This document shows, one piece after another, positions 1-10,241 of a stretch of 64,000 bases of DNA; positions within the stretch are counted from its first letter, which is position 1; each line of letters opens with the position of its first letter. The stretch lies in assembly GCA_963970005.1 (NCBI GenBank), contig CAXAMN010021112.1, forward strand, positions 956,613 to 1,020,612, written 5' to 3'. A program made the translations under genes and the position numbers. Source of the stretch: Durusdinium trenchii (taxonomy: Eukaryota > Sar > Dinophyceae > Suessiales > Symbiodiniaceae). The notes under the pieces are model-generated. The model was given only the letters and a program-made list of their open reading frames with translations. It was not told where the DNA came from and made no database searches.

Positions 1-720
1 ATAGGCGGCCCGGCGCCGATGGGCGGATGGGCCTTGGGGAGTAGATTTTGAAGGGACTTTCTGAGCAGAGCAATCCAGACAGAAAAGGCCTTACTTAAGT
101 GACATGGCTGTGAGTCAGAACCTGGAGCCCGTTTCACCCAAGTCTAGGTGAGAGACGGAGCCTTGCAGTCTGTTCTGGTCGTTTTCGCTGGTCAACCAAG
201 GTCCCTCCGTTTGACCCACAGCCACATGTCCAAAACCCAACACCATTCACTCATTAGTATGGAGACATTTTTAGAGATGACAGCCTGGTTAGAGGTCTCA
301 ATGTCTACCGGGTTTTCCTGCTATGCTGTCAGCGCTGTGGAAGGATCCCGTGGTTCCGAGCCTCATGCACAGAGCTCCTTCAAGTCTCACCTGGCTCAAT
401 CTTCTCATGGGTTGACCCAGCACCGAGACGAAGATAGCAACCCACTTGCAGGGTTGGTAGATGCGGACGTCCAATGTGAGAGTTTGGGGGAGCGGGGGAG
501 ACCTTTGTGTATTCTACATTGGAGGTGAGCAGGATAGTTACCATGCAGTTTTAGGTTGAAGGCCTAGGTGGTTCTTGGCCTTCATGGTTTTTGATGGCAT
601 AGACAATGATCATGGACTTTCCGTTCGGGGTCACGGAATGCGAGGTGCATTTGGCGAGACGAGCTGGACGTTCGGGCCACTTGGCATCTGAAGATGGTTG
701 GAAGAGGACCCACTCCCATT

Positions 721-764
721 AATCATGGAAGTGGAGTTCACCACCTCTTGGTAGAGGAAAATGG
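721..764 (+). repeat. dispersed repeat copy (inverted partner at 2213-2254)
   Basis: AATCATGGAAGTGGA...CACCTC/GTGG...TAGAGGAAAATGG at 721-764 is matched in inverted orientation at 2213-2254, which begins CCATTTTCCTCTACCA. The copies share most bases over about 42 positions. They flank the 1014 and 1892 exons. Confidence 0.65.
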
Positions 765-1013
765 TCTTCCTCTCGGGGCCAGGATGTCCACTTGCATGAC
801 TCTTAAAGAGGTACTGTAAGTCCTTCCGGTTCGGTGTGGTTCCTTTCACCCAGCCTCGCCTCAGCGTTGGATGCTGCTTTTCCTCCAACCTTCTGAACTT
901 CTCCGCCGTCACGCAGCCTCCTCCTTCCACCGAAACAAAGCCGCAACGAACCAAAACCGCCACCTCCACGGACGCCGCTCGCCGGAAGAAACGGACCGCC
1001 GCGGAGCTGTCAG

Positions 1014-1101
1014 GAAGCGCAGCTGGAGAAGATCGCCACGGAGCAGCGGCGCATCGCCGTGGCCTTGGAGCGCATCCAGGCGTGGTGGGACGAGATGCAC
1101 G
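1014..1101 (+). CDS. candidate internal exon, charged helical segment
   Basis: Function not recognised. The block reads EAQLEKIATEQRR then IAVALERIQAWWDEMH, with almost every codon ending in G or C, in the pattern of an amphipathic or coiled-coil helix. It begins after a CAG acceptor at 1011-1013 and ends before GTGGGA at 1102. A second coding-like frame (about 904-1010, rich in T/K/R/A) runs into it in a different frame, so either another exon or a one-base indel lies at the junction. The nearest downstream exon of similar composition is at 1892. Strand and frame are fairly secure; the gene is unknown. Confidence 0.5.
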
Positions 1102-1891
1102 GTGGGACTCGGCCGGGCGGAGGAGACAGAGGGGACTCGGGGGGACAGATGGGGTGGGGAGTGGAAGGGAGTTTTCTTATCTGGGGGGATGAGAGGTGAA
1201 GCTCTAAATGGATAGAGGATGCGAAAACTACAGGTGAGAAGTAAGTAAGCGTGCGATTTGTAACATGGAATTGCAAGAGATATGTTGAACTTGGGATTTC
1301 TGTGGGCTGTGGGCACAGAACTGTGAGCTCACAACAAGTGATGCTGGATGAGAAAAGGATTTAAGGTCTCTTCCCACCACAGATGCTCAATCCGTTCGAC
1401 GTTCCACAGCAAGCTGGGCAACGAGCTGTGGGTGACCCTCCTCTCCGATTTGTTCATTGCACGAGCAGAAAAACACACAGGTCTGTCCCGCACCTGGTTT
1501 CGTCCGAAGACCCATGTTCGGTTTACCTTGAGATTTTCATGTGTTGTTTTTTGCCCACGAAAACATGGACCCTCCACTCCACCCTCCGGAGCGCCTGCAG
1601 TTCTTCTTTCTCTCACAGAGCCGCTTGGAAGCGAGGCGGCCCTGGCGGAGCATTCCGCCCAGCACCAGGCCTGGGGATGGAGAGTGAGTGCCCAGAGGCA
1701 CCCGAACAGACGAAAGCCCCCGAGTCAAAGGTGCAGCTTGGCTTCGCTTTCCTGACACCCCAACCCCAGTTGAGACGGCTAACTGCCACTGGACGCTCGG
1801 GACTTGCCACAAGGCTATAAGCTTCAGCTGGCCTGAGATGGCTTGATGGCTTGGCTTCGGTTTCTGTTCGACTGAGTGCCATCCAACTGAG

Positions 1892-1992
1892 CGACTGGTC
1901 GGGCGTCGTCCATTCGTCGGGCCGACGGTTCCGTTCGCCGTGAGGAGGCCAAGGGGCGCCACGGGGAAGCCGAGTCGGTGCTGCGCGAGGCG
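1892..1992 (+). CDS. candidate internal exon, Glu/Arg/Ala-rich
   Basis: Function not recognised. The frame reads ADGSVRREEAKGRHGEAE and continues into SVLREAVER, a charged helical peptide with strong G/C third-position bias (GCC GAG TCG GTG CTG CGC GAG). The proposed donor is GTAGAG at 1993. The acceptor is less certain; CTGAG at 1887-1891 is the nearest plausible one. It resembles the 1014-1101 exon in composition and may continue the same coiled-coil-like protein, but the phase join was not proven. Confidence 0.42.
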
Positions 1993-2590
1993 GTAGAGAG
2001 GGAGCCTGAAGCTGGAGAGAAGGGGCAACAAGCGTGGTGGAATAGGTGTTTAATCGTGGTTACTGTAGATTGTTTGATATTGTTGGTTTCTATGCTTTTT
2101 GTGAGGTCTTGTGTTTCTTATGCCAAAACATCTCTGGCAAGTCTCTGCTTACCTGTGGTGCCGGTGTTGGAGAGGAGGGAGGGGCTGCAGGCTGAGTAGA
2201 AGTTCGAGAATTCCATTTTCCTCTACCAGCAGGTGGTTTTCCACTTCCATGATTGTTTCAAGGAGTGACCATAAATAGGCTTTTGAAGACTGCCTATTCG
2301 CATCTCTTGAGGTGCTACAACTCCTTCTTTTTCCTCTGGCACTAGCCGTGTGAGTTGGGCTTGAAATGGGGGTGCCTTTCAAGGTTATCAAGCTCCTTTT
2401 CGGCAAGGAACGTCGGCTGGGTAGCGGTGCCAGAGCGCCGCTCAAATTGAACCAGATGTCCTTTGGATTCTGAGCGCATCTTCCCAAATCTCAGTTTGTC
2501 CAAACTCCTCCATTTCACTCGTGGGTGGCAGACCGGATGTGGTGCTTGTGGTTTTCGCCTCGGAGCGGTCACCAACCCGATGGGGTGCAG

Positions 2591-2664
2591 AGATCGGTTG
2601 CGCGATGTGCAACGAGCTTTTTGGCTTGGCCAGGGGCAACAAGAGACACCATGAGCTCCACAGG
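2591..2664 (+). CDS. exon encoding one C2H2 zinc finger
   Basis: The exon follows GTGCAG at 2585-2590 and ends before GTGAGA at 2665. It encodes IGCAMCNELFG, then LARGNKRHHELHR. The spacing C-x2-C-x12-H-x3-H is exactly that of a classical C2H2 zinc finger, a zinc-dependent fold that binds nucleic acid or protein. The finger's central hydrophobic residues fall at F and L as expected. No second finger is visible within 1 kb. The host gene is unknown; it could precede the helical-repeat exons. The assignment rests on exact spacing plus good splice sites. Confidence 0.55.
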
Positions 2665-3102
2665 GTGAGAAAAAGAGGAGGTGCTTTTCAAGGGGAGATC
2701 ATTATTTGTGAAAAAATCCTATCTCTCTCCCTTCTCTCCCTATAATGATGTAACATGTCACAGCAATATGCTACAAGTTCATAGATTTCTTCATCTTCCT
2801 GCATTCTTTCCTCCATTCAGAGACTTCTCTTTGTCTCAAACCCGCTGGTTACGAGTGTTTGACTTCGTCTCTGTAGCAAAGGCCCAGATGTCCAACGACC
2901 CGTCCATGGCAGCCTGACTGGAGATGGGTTGTGTTGTGAGGGCTCCCCTTTTAATGCCATTCCACTCTGATTTTGCTTCAATTTCAGTTTCTTAAGTGAA
3001 TGTTTTAACCATCAACCCAGAATTTGGGGCTAATTCCGGTAGCACCAGCGCAAGAAACACCGAGATAGACCAGTCACCCACCACTTTGTTGCCGATTTCA
3101 CG

Positions 3103-3209
3103 CTGCGATGGCTTCGATGCGCTGCAATGCGCTTGACGGCGCTGCGCTTGGACCGCGTAGCCTTTGAGGACCCCCTTTTGGTGGCCAAGAGTCTCCAGGC
3201 CGTCGCGGT
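3103..3209 (+). CDS. candidate exon of helical-repeat protein (HPR/OPR-like)
   Basis: The frame reads LRWLRCAAMRLTALRLDRV, then AFEDPLLVAKSLQAVAV. Nearly all third bases are G/C (GCG CTG CGC TTG GAC CGC). The pattern of hydrophobic helices with 'EDPLLVAKSLQAVAV' resembles the helix B/helix A junction of HPR, OPR and FASTK-type repeats. Two donors are possible: GTGTGC at 3210, which makes the phase agree with the next exon, or GTATTT at 3230. The upstream boundary is not resolved; 3103 is the start of the clearly biased frame. Confidence 0.5.
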
Positions 3210-3293
3210 GTGTGCATCCTGCGCGACCGGTATTTCATATTGGGTGCATGTCTGGTGGATAAGAGGATCCCAGATGATCCCAGTGGACTGCAG

Positions 3294-3467
3294 TTGTTGC
3301 GGACATGCACTGACATGCAGCGCCTGCGAAAAAGAGTGCCGCCAGGCGCTCGCGCGGCGCCGGAGTGTGAACCGTGGCGCGTGGCAGGGCCACCTGCAAA
3401 GAGCGCTGCAGGTGGTGAAGCACGCGGATGCGCAATGTGCGGCACGGGTGCTGAACGCTTGCTCCAG
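3294..3467 (+). CDS. candidate exon, Cys/Ala/Arg-rich, possibly same repeat protein
   Basis: The exon follows CTGCAG (an alternative acceptor lies at 3320) and ends at a canonical GTGAGG donor at 3468. In the frame that continues the 3103 exon it gives CCGHALTCSACEKECRQAL, then ARRRSVNRGAWQGHLQRAL and QVVKHADAQCAARVLNACS. The C-terminal part looks like a helical-repeat unit; the four close cysteines at the start are suggestive but do not match a named zinc motif. A competing open frame exists across the same bases with weaker codon bias. Confidence 0.45.
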
Positions 3468-4070
3468 GTGAGGTTGGCGGATGATGGCGGATGGTGGATG
3501 GTGGATGGGGAGAGTGGGGATGCAGGTGAGGTTCGGTATAGTTATGAGTCTGGTGTGGCGGTGCAGGTGGATGGATCACGTGAAGTTCAGTTCGGCAAGC
3601 ATGAGAATTTGTTGGACCGGGAAACCAGCAAACTACCTTTTGCAGATAGAGGGTTCCTTTTCATTTCTATCAGTCTTCACCGAGGTATATACCAGGGTCT
3701 TGACCCACAGCTACTTCACAAAAAGAACCAGCGCTTCGTGCGCAATCACCCGCCACCTCTGCCCGCGGCCGGAGGTCTCCGGTGCAAGATTTGGCTAATG
3801 AGGTGGCAGATGCTTACCAGGACGGCCAGACCGCCGAGGTGAGAGATGGGTGTGGGGTTTCTCGACACCCTCCTGGCTGGGCGTGCGCATTCCGGTACGT
3901 GTCATTCTCGTGATTGGATCGATCATACCATCCGACTCTTGGAGCAGATGCTCCCCTTTTTCGGCCCATCTCCCGAATCCTCCAGACCTCCGTGACGGTT
4001 GGCAAGGCCGCGATTTCTAAGACGAAGACGGTGTCTTTGACGCAGGCAAACTTCAGGTTGCTCATTCTTA

Positions 4071-4130
4071 CCAAGAGAGGTTGAGAGACCAGAACTAGGC
4101 CCCTGGTCTGTGGTACATATGGGATGGGCG
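4071..4130 (+). repeat. 60-bp dispersed direct repeat, copy 1
   Basis: A 60-base segment beginning CCAAGAGAGGT and ending CATATGGGATGGGCG recurs at 9958-10017 with 58 of 60 identical positions and the same orientation. It sits in the intron upstream of the 4188 exon. Confidence 0.85.
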
Positions 4131-4187
4131 GCTATACAGTACTCGGGTTTACCCTGTTTTTATCCTCTCTATTCTTAGTGTCTCCAG

Positions 4188-4304
4188 GACCGTGCCAAGC
4201 GTTTGCTGGGGCAGAGCAATGTGCGACAGCTCGCCACCGCGGCCAATGCCATGGCCAGGTGCCGTGACCGGACGGACCGCAACCGGAAAGGAGTCGCTGT
4301 CCAG
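4188..4304 (+). CDS. exon encoding one complete helical RNA-binding-type repeat
   Basis: It is 117 nt, 39 codons, phase 0 at both ends. The acceptor is TCTCCAG after a pyrimidine tract; the donor is GTGGGC at 4305. The sequence begins DRAKRLLGQSNVRQLATAAN and continues AMARCRDRTDRN. The 'NVRQLATAANAMAR' core is a very good match to the A-helix of HPR/OPR/FASTK-RAP repeats, superhelical modules that bind organelle transcripts. The exon length equals the family's typical 37-39 residue repeat. Whether the protein has a terminal RAP domain cannot be seen here. Confidence 0.6.
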
Positions 4305-4988
4305 GTGGGCGACTGGTGCTGTTGGGTAAGCCTTGGTGGTTGGTTGGTTTTGTTGATTGGCCCATTTGCTTTTCGTGCTTGTTTGTTGGACCTTGTTCTG
4401 TGTGTCCTAAGGAAGCAGCCTGGCTTTGGGACAGGGGGGATGGAGCCAAGATGATCCGAATCTTCAAGATTTTTCGGAGTCATTCTTCTTCTGGGATCCC
4501 TGCAACTGAGCAGCGGCAGCTGACATTCCCATGCGGACATGCTTGGATGTAGGCATGTCTCACGCTATACACCCCCAGAAAGCTTTGACATAGCAACCCA
4601 TGGCTTTGACGTTGACTTTCCTTTCCTCCTAGTTTTAAAGCACACCTGGATCCTGGTGGCCCCTAGTGGCTAAGGGGCTACTGGGATAAATGAAAAGGTT
4701 GGGTCAGATCCTCCAAGATGTGATGATAATAATAATGAATGAGAATCAATTTTATAGGGACGATTTCCTCAGGCTCTCATCTACAAGAAGCAAATAAGAA
4801 GATAAATATAACATTAATGGGGCTAAGGGCCCGCAAGGGCCCGCAACCAACATGTGCAATTCCTTTCCAACCAGCTGAGTCCTCTCCACGTCCGCCCAGT
4901 CAGAGAAACAGACGATCCGCCACTGGCTAGACGCTGATTCCGAATCGGAATTCGTCGATCCGGGGTCACCTGCAGAGCTTCGTCGGGT

Positions 4989-5186
4989 TTGAAGTCCAAA
5001 CGATCCGTCGAAGTGGGTGAAAGGGATGACAGCAAGGTGTCAGATCGCCCAAAGTCGCGCCTCAGGATGCTCATCCGGGATGAGGACTACATTCTGCGCC
5101 TCTCCAGGGAGTTGCGGATGAAGTTCCAGTCTCTCGGCCGCCGCTCCGCGGGGTTCAAGCTGACGCGGGCGAGGCTTTTGGGACAT
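4989..5186 (+). CDS. possible exon, basic region
   Basis: This frame reads KSKRSVEVGERDDSKV, then DRPKSRLRMLIRDEDYILRL and SRELRMKFQSLGRRSAG. Codon bias is strong from about 5055 to 5170 (CTG CGC CTC TCC AGG GAG TTG CGG ATG AAG). Exon ends are unclear: no well-placed donor is visible after the biased stretch, and the start is set by the open frame. It may be part of the surrounding repeat gene or a separate protein. No family recognised. Confidence 0.33.
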
Positions 5187-5540
5187 TGGGTTTTGAATCT
5201 GTCGGTGTCAGAGAGGTGTTTTGGGCAAGCAGACCTTTTTCGCATGACTTTACGGCTCCCTGTACTTCCTGAAGATTCCATAAGATTCCACTCAAAGTGG
5301 GGCGTTCCTACGATTGATTCTCTAGAAGGAGCGTGACATGTAGACTGTTCATAAAATAGCCCTCCCTTTCCAACATGCTTTCACATCTACCCTACACACG
5401 GGGGTTTCATGAATCAACAGTCCACCTAGTCTGTGACCCTCCGAAAGGCCCGGTGTGACACCGCGTCCAGGCCTGTCACAGATCGCTGAGAGCGGTCGCG
5501 GCGCAGACCACGGCATCCGAGGAAGTGTAACACCTTCCAG

Positions 5541-5600
5541 GCCTCGTTGATCGCCAACTCCTACGCGCGGCTCATGGTGGTGGAAAGGCCCTGGGACAGG
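5541..5600 (+). CDS. 60-nt exon, helical-repeat A-helix
   Basis: It is 20 codons, phase 0/0, between CCTTCCAG and the donor GTTCAC at 5601. The peptide is ASLIANSYARLMVVERPWDR. The 'IANSYARLMV' core matches the repeat motif seen in the 4188, 6280, 7864 and 8678 exons. It most likely encodes part of one superhelical repeat of an organelle RNA-binding protein (HPR/OPR-like). Confidence 0.58.
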
Positions 5601-5903
5601 GTTCACTCGTGGTTGTAGTTGTTGTGGTGGCGGCGTGACAGACAGTTTTCGCTTTTGTGGACTATGGTGTTTGAGTCAAGAGGGCGAAGCACGTTTGATT
5701 TGAGGAAGAATGGTAGGAGCATTCACTAACTATATATCACTCCTAGTAATTATCTTAGTACTTAGCCTGTAGTGGATGGTACAAACAACCAGGCAGAGAA
5801 GGGGTGTGCCATCGGTCCCCAACCCATTTGGCAGCAACCAGGGTCTCCCTGTTTTGACCACCATTTGGTGGCTTTTACTGCCCCAAAACCCACACGAGAG
5901 CAG

Positions 5904-5984
5904 CGCTTGCGTGCGAGAAGGACGCTCTTCGGCCAGCTTTTACCGGCCTTTGCCGTCGCCAACGGCCAGCACTTCCGGGTCAAG
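5904..5984 (+). CDS. exon of helical-repeat protein
   Basis: It is 81 nt, 27 codons, phase 0/0. The acceptor is AGAGCAG at 5897-5903; the donor is GTGGGG at 5985. It reads RLRARRTLFGQLLPAFAVAN, then GQHFRVK. 'LLPAFAVANGQ' resembles the repeat A-helix and third bases are mostly G/C. It is placed between the 5541 and 6280 repeat exons on the same strand, so it probably belongs to the same transcript. Confidence 0.5.
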
Positions 5985-6279
5985 GTGGGGTGGTGGTTTG
6001 TGGCGGTGGGTTTGGTCAATTTTCGCGTTCGCGTTCGTGTTGGCGGGGAGGTTTTTTTCTGCATCTGGTCGTTGCAGGTGAAAGAAGCTGCTTTGTGGAT
6101 CCAGTAGTGAGTGGTTCTAGCTCTAAAAGGCGCAGACCAGTCACGAATCATCCCGGATTGATGCTCAGGACATGAACTACTTTGGACTACATGTGGCTTT
6201 TTGATTGGACTATACAGTTTGGATGGTGGTAGGTAGAAGGATTCCTTGTTCCAATACTATGAAGCAGAGTTTTGGCCAG

Positions 6280-6316
6280 GACTTGGCGCTGGTCATGCAC
6301 GCCTACGCGAAGGCTG
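6280..6316 (+). CDS. micro-exon, helical-repeat A-helix
   Basis: Only 37 nt, between TTGGCCAG and the donor GTACTC at 6317, phase 0 at the start and 1 at the end. It encodes DLALVMHAYAKA. The 'HAYAK' core sits at the same distance from the exon start as in the exons at 7864, 8434, 8678, 12546 and 13218. Small size limits certainty, but the motif and splice sites agree. Confidence 0.5.
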
Positions 6317-6763
6317 GTACTCCGAGGTTCAACGAGCGGATCCACCAAAGGGATTTCCGAGCGAATGACACCTGGGGCGCTGGCGAAAAAGCAGAGCATA
6401 CTAACCAAAGGAGAGACTCTTGATAGACGTCAATCCTTCCCAAGTCAGGTTGCTGAAATCCCCATATACATCAGCATTGACAGACTTGTCTCAAGTTTTG
6501 AAGACTTGTCTTGACTGCGGGGGGTTAAGTGGACATTGTACACTTTGGGTCCCTGAGTTTTGCAGATCCTCGAAGCAACCGACCGCCCAGCGTCCCAGCG
6601 GCCCAGGTCTTTGTGAGTTTGCTCGTCTCCTTCTTTTTGAGTGAAGAAAACAAGCAAAGAAAAACACCATGAATCGGATGTTTCCCCAAGATGTGCCTTC
6701 ACCACCTCCATCTCTTTCACCAATTCACACCCACGGCGCTTTTGCACGCGCTTTCGGTTAAAG

Positions 6764-6859
6764 GCGCAGCTGCGCAGCACGGCGGTCTTTGCCGCTGGGA
6801 CCGCACCGGTCCCCGGGAACGGTCCCGTGGATCGGGAGGAATCGCGGAGAGAAGCCAAG
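6764..6859 (+). CDS. possible exon, Ala/Pro/Arg-rich
   Basis: The frame reads AQLRSTAVFAAGTAPVPG, then NGPVDREESRREAK, with G/C third bases in the first two thirds. The proposed acceptor is TTAAAG at 6758-6763. The donor is uncertain (internal GTCCCC and GTCCCG are available). 'AQLRSTAVFAAG' could be a repeat helix. No other family match. Confidence 0.33.
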
Positions 6860-7190
6860 TCTTTCTGGTTAGCTCACCTGCCCAACATGTTGTTCCAAAT
6901 GACATGCATCCGAAGCTGCCGACTAGGCTTTATATAGGTGTTTTACTGGAGTCAGTCGGAAATGAGCAGTGAAGCGAGGGCACCCTTCAATCTCCGGCTG
7001 TTCAACCGCGCACACACTAGTCATGCAGACAAGTGCAATGACTGCAATGGGCCCTACTTTGTGTGTATGAACACGTCAACTGCTACTGTTGAACGATTCT
7101 AAAAGGCACACGCACTGGAAACCAGGAAGTCTGCAGGGTGGGAGGGTGGGTGACCCACCGGTGAGGCCGTTTCCGCCCATCTCACCCCAG

Positions 7191-7245
7191 CGAGGATGCC
7201 TTGCGGCACCGGTGTCGTGAGCAGACGGAACACATGGACTGCCAG
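7191..7245 (+). CDS. possible short exon with GC donor
   Basis: After CTCACCCCAG the frame reads EDALRHRCREQTEHMDCQ. The next bases are GCGGGG, so this would use a GC-type donor, which dinoflagellates tolerate. The open frame continues to a TAG near 7371. Weak evidence: codon bias is moderate and no motif is recognised. Confidence 0.28.
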
Positions 7246-7863
7246 GCGGGGGAAGCCGGAACGCACCCGGTGGGGCGGGTCTTGGGAGTGGAAACCGGTG
7301 GGAACCACCCGGGTGATCACTTGAGTTCCACCTGTGGTTGTGAAGAAGGCCGCGATCCATTTGGTGTTCCATAGAAGACTCGCGGGGTCGCCCAACGGTT
7401 ACCCAGAACCAATTTCACGCAGGGGATCGATCGGTGCTTCGGCAGCGCTTCGGCTGTTTTGGACGCGACATGGTAGGAGTTGATCCGTCGTTTGCTGGCA
7501 CAGCTGTGGCACTTCATTGTTCATTGGATATCTAGGAATATAACAGGTCCAAGCTATTTCATTACATCAGTGGAAGGAGCGCCGAATCCGAAAGCGGGAC
7601 CAGCCATTTAGGGATCTTCCGAGATCTGACGATTTGAGAATTTCTTCTATCAGCCATCCACCACCTCAGATACCTGCTAAATATTCCCAGCTACTGTTCT
7701 TCGAAGCCAACACACCGGAGTTCGTGTGGTGTCCTTCTATCAGCTGCATGCTCAAATACACCAGACGGACATGGTAAGTTTGCTCTTATGTATCCTAACT
7801 CAGCTGAGCTCTGAGCTCCTTTTTCCATACCAGCTCCCGCTCCCTCTCGCCCACCTCCCCCAG

Positions 7864-7942
7864 GCACTCAGCGTGATCGCCGCGGCGCATGCGAAGCTGC
7901 TGATCTCGGACGAGCCGCTCTTCCAGGCGCCGCGGTTGGTCG
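7864..7942 (+). CDS. exon of helical-repeat protein
   Basis: The acceptor CCCCCAG follows a long pyrimidine tract (7829-7863). The peptide is ALSVIAAAHAKLLISDEPLF, then QAPRLV. 'VIAAAHAKLLISDEPLFQA' is a textbook HPR/FASTK-like unit: alanine-rich A helix, short turn, 'DEPLF' start of the B helix. Donors GTCGGT (7939) and GTGTGC (7943) are both possible. This is among the clearest repeat exons in the window. Confidence 0.6.
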
Positions 7943-8433
7943 GTGTGCGGTCAGCGACGCAGGGAAGGACTGGAGTTCCAGAGATCGGAGGCGGACTGGG
8001 CCTAGCTGGAACCCGGACACGACCTGTGTTTTGATAGGACGTTTGGCCCATCTTTTTGGGTGGTTGGTGGTCCAAGATAGAGGTCATTCAGGTTCTAGAG
8101 GTAGGTATAAGCCGTGAAGGAGCTGGTCGTCTGAATTGCATGGTGTGTCTTTGAAACAGGGGACTCTCCAGATACCATCTGGGAAATTCGTTGACAAACC
8201 TCTGGACAGTCGGGTGATTCATCTTTGTAAGATGAACCCGCATCAACCTCAAAAGAACACCTCCATGTATCATGTAGGTATGCCGTGCATCTCTATATCT
8301 CTAGCCCTTTCAAGTGCCCTGAAACAGGTGCTCTTGTGTCATTTTGTGTCAACCCCTTAGTGGAACCAGCACCGCATTGGAGCGGCTCTCCTTTTTCGTG
8401 GAATTTCCCGTCCCGTAGACGCGGCGACGTCAG

Positions 8434-8481
8434 GCGCTGGCGTGGCGCTTGCGCTCCTGTGCTCGAACGTGCACCTTCCAG
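8434..8481 (+). CDS. 48-nt exon of helical-repeat protein
   Basis: Sixteen codons, phase 0/0, between GACGTCAG and the canonical donor GTAAAC at 8482. It reads ALAWRLRSCARTCTFQ. Third bases are mostly G/C, and the 'SCAR' core occupies the same position relative to the exon start as in the sibling exons. Confidence 0.5.
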
Positions 8482-8677
8482 GTAAACGGGCTGAGTGGAG
8501 GAACGTGACACCTTCACCATCTGGTGACGTGCCAGGATGCCCCGTTGAACAGCGCAGCTGCAAAAACCACTCCAGCTCAGCATATTCTTTTGGATCCGAT
8601 ACACGTGGAAAACCCGAAGAATGCCAGAGATTCTTTAGGATCTTCTCCACTCACCGCCCCTTGCGCCCCTTGGGTAG

Positions 8678-8746
8678 GCTGTGTCCAATCTGGCAAACGC
8701 CTACGCCAAATTTGGCTTCGAGCGGCCGCCCATGGCACCGGAGGCG
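8678..8746 (+). CDS. exon of helical-repeat protein
   Basis: It follows TTGGGTAG and reads AVSNLANAYAKFGFERPPM, then APEA. 'LANAYAKFGF' is almost the consensus A-helix of FASTK/RAP/HPR repeats ('lANaYAKlG'). The 3' end is uncertain because no GT lies nearby; a GC donor (GCACTG at 8747) is the best candidate, though the frame stays open beyond it. Role inferred from family: sequence-specific organelle RNA binding. Confidence 0.58.
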
Positions 8747-8998
8747 GCACTGGGCCGGGGCCAGTCCCAATTCGTCCAGATTAGGGTGTTCTTTCATGTC
8801 ATCTCGCTCAAACCAAACCCAGAGGAACACCTTTTGGAGTCCGTTTTCTCTTTTCCCAAGAGCTTCTGTCCTTCTCTTCTTAGGAAGAAGAACCAGTTCA
8901 CCAGGAATTGCTCGGAACTTGAAGAAGCCCACTTTGGAGGTTCCAGATGTGACACTCCCGACTGGTGCTCCATGCTTCAGCTCCACCGCCCAGGGCAG

Positions 8999-9121
8999 CA
9001 CGCCCATGTTTGCATCGTCGTCCGGGCCGCGCGGACCGCGACCTCCACGCAGCACGGTGGGCGTGACGGAGGCAGTCTTCGACCTGGTGATGGAAGAGCT
9101 CCCAAGGCGAGGGATGAACGG
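8999..9121 (+). CDS. exon, Pro/Arg-rich linker plus helix
   Basis: The acceptor is CAGGGCAG (8991-8998); the donor is GTGTTC at 9122. It reads TPMFASSSGPRGPRPPRST, then VGVTEAVFDLVMEELPRRG and MN. The first half is a low-complexity SSGPRGPRPP linker, the second a clear amphipathic helix (EAVFDLVMEEL) in G/C-ending codons. It lies between repeat exons, so it may be a disordered segment of the same protein. The PPR/RGG-like linker is only suggestive. Confidence 0.5.
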
Positions 9122-9477
9122 GTGTTCAGTGTGTTGTTCTAGTAGTGCATGGTTTGAAAAACAGGGGAAGCACCCGGCCAGCAAGGGAAACAGCCGCTAA
9201 AAGCCCGAGATCGACATGGCCGCAACTGGCAAGACTTCAGGAGTCAACTCTGTTTCATTCGCTTATCTCAGAAAGCAAACACAGTGACTTCACCAGGTTG
9301 AGGTTGAGAGCCGGCGGATCCAAACAGAACTGTTAGCGCATGGACTTTGAGGTACACGTGATCCCCAAATAGATAGTGGCACGGTCCCCACGATCTTTGG
9401 ACGTCGGTGAGAGGATTTGGGTGCGGCCCCAACTCCCGGACGGGGCGCCGGGAATCACGTCGACTCCCGCAAGCAAG

Positions 9478-9547
9478 GCTCGTGAACGATTCGAATGCCC
9501 AAAGCATTGTGCTCTTGAGCCATGCAGCCGCACGTGCAGGCGGCAAT
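9478..9547 (+). CDS. exon of helical-repeat protein
   Basis: The frame reads LVNDSNAQSIVLLSHAAARA, then GGN, ending at GTGGAA (9548). 'SIVLLSHAAARAG' matches the alanine-rich A-helix of the other repeats. The acceptor is the least certain part (GCAAG at 9473-9477). The second 60-bp repeat copy follows about 400 bases downstream, as copy 1 precedes the 4188 repeat exon. Confidence 0.48.
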
Positions 9548-9957
9548 GTGGAAGCAAAAGTGGTTGTGGGACAGAAATAGGGCTAAGGAACTTGAGGGAG
9601 AAACATAGCCAGCTTCAAAAACCATCAGTCAAGAAGAGAGAGCAGAGGGCTCCATTTCTTTTGGGGTTCTTGATCTTTGCTCCGTGCATGTTTACGGCAG
9701 TGGCCAAGTATATAGCTCATGCTTTGCCACCAAGTCCAAGTCTTCAAGTTGTTGGGTGAAACAGACTGCAGACAGGCCCTGAATCGGAGGGGTGGGTGAA
9801 TCAGACTGCTGAAACACTGAGGTTTGGAGTAGGGAGACAGACCACAGGCTGCTCGGTCATATCAGGCGACTGAAACGCCTCTGGATCGATATCTGCTTTT
9901 GGGTCCAAATTGATCGACCTGCCTTCAATACTTGCCGTCCAACACACCTTCAAAGTT

Positions 9958-10017
9958 CCAAGAGAGGTCGAGAGACCAGAACTAGGACCCTGGTCTGTGG
10001 TACATATGGGATGGGCG
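9958..10017 (+). repeat. 60-bp dispersed direct repeat, copy 2
   Basis: This is 58/60 identical to 4071-4130 in the same orientation; the two differences are a T/C and a C/A. Both copies lie in non-coding sequence between repeat exons. Confidence 0.85.
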
Positions 10018-10241
10018 AAAAAGGGCTGTTCAACCTCTCTTGATTGCTTGGACCATATGTTTTGACCCATGGCCATCCTCCCGCATCCCCACGATAGCGA
10101 ATCCTTGTGTTCTCTGATAGCTCACCTACTGACCCTCCACTGCCGGGCACACTGACCCTCCACACCCACCACTCCCCGGAACGCCCACCCGAAAACGCCC
10201 CCCCAAGCGTGCGAGGCCAACACCGTCGCTGGGGTCCGCAG

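Noticed and set aside
8442..9200. 252-codon + strand ORF read as one protein
   Set aside because: Only its last part (8999-9121) has coding bias; it crosses the 8434 and 8678 exons in a different frame.
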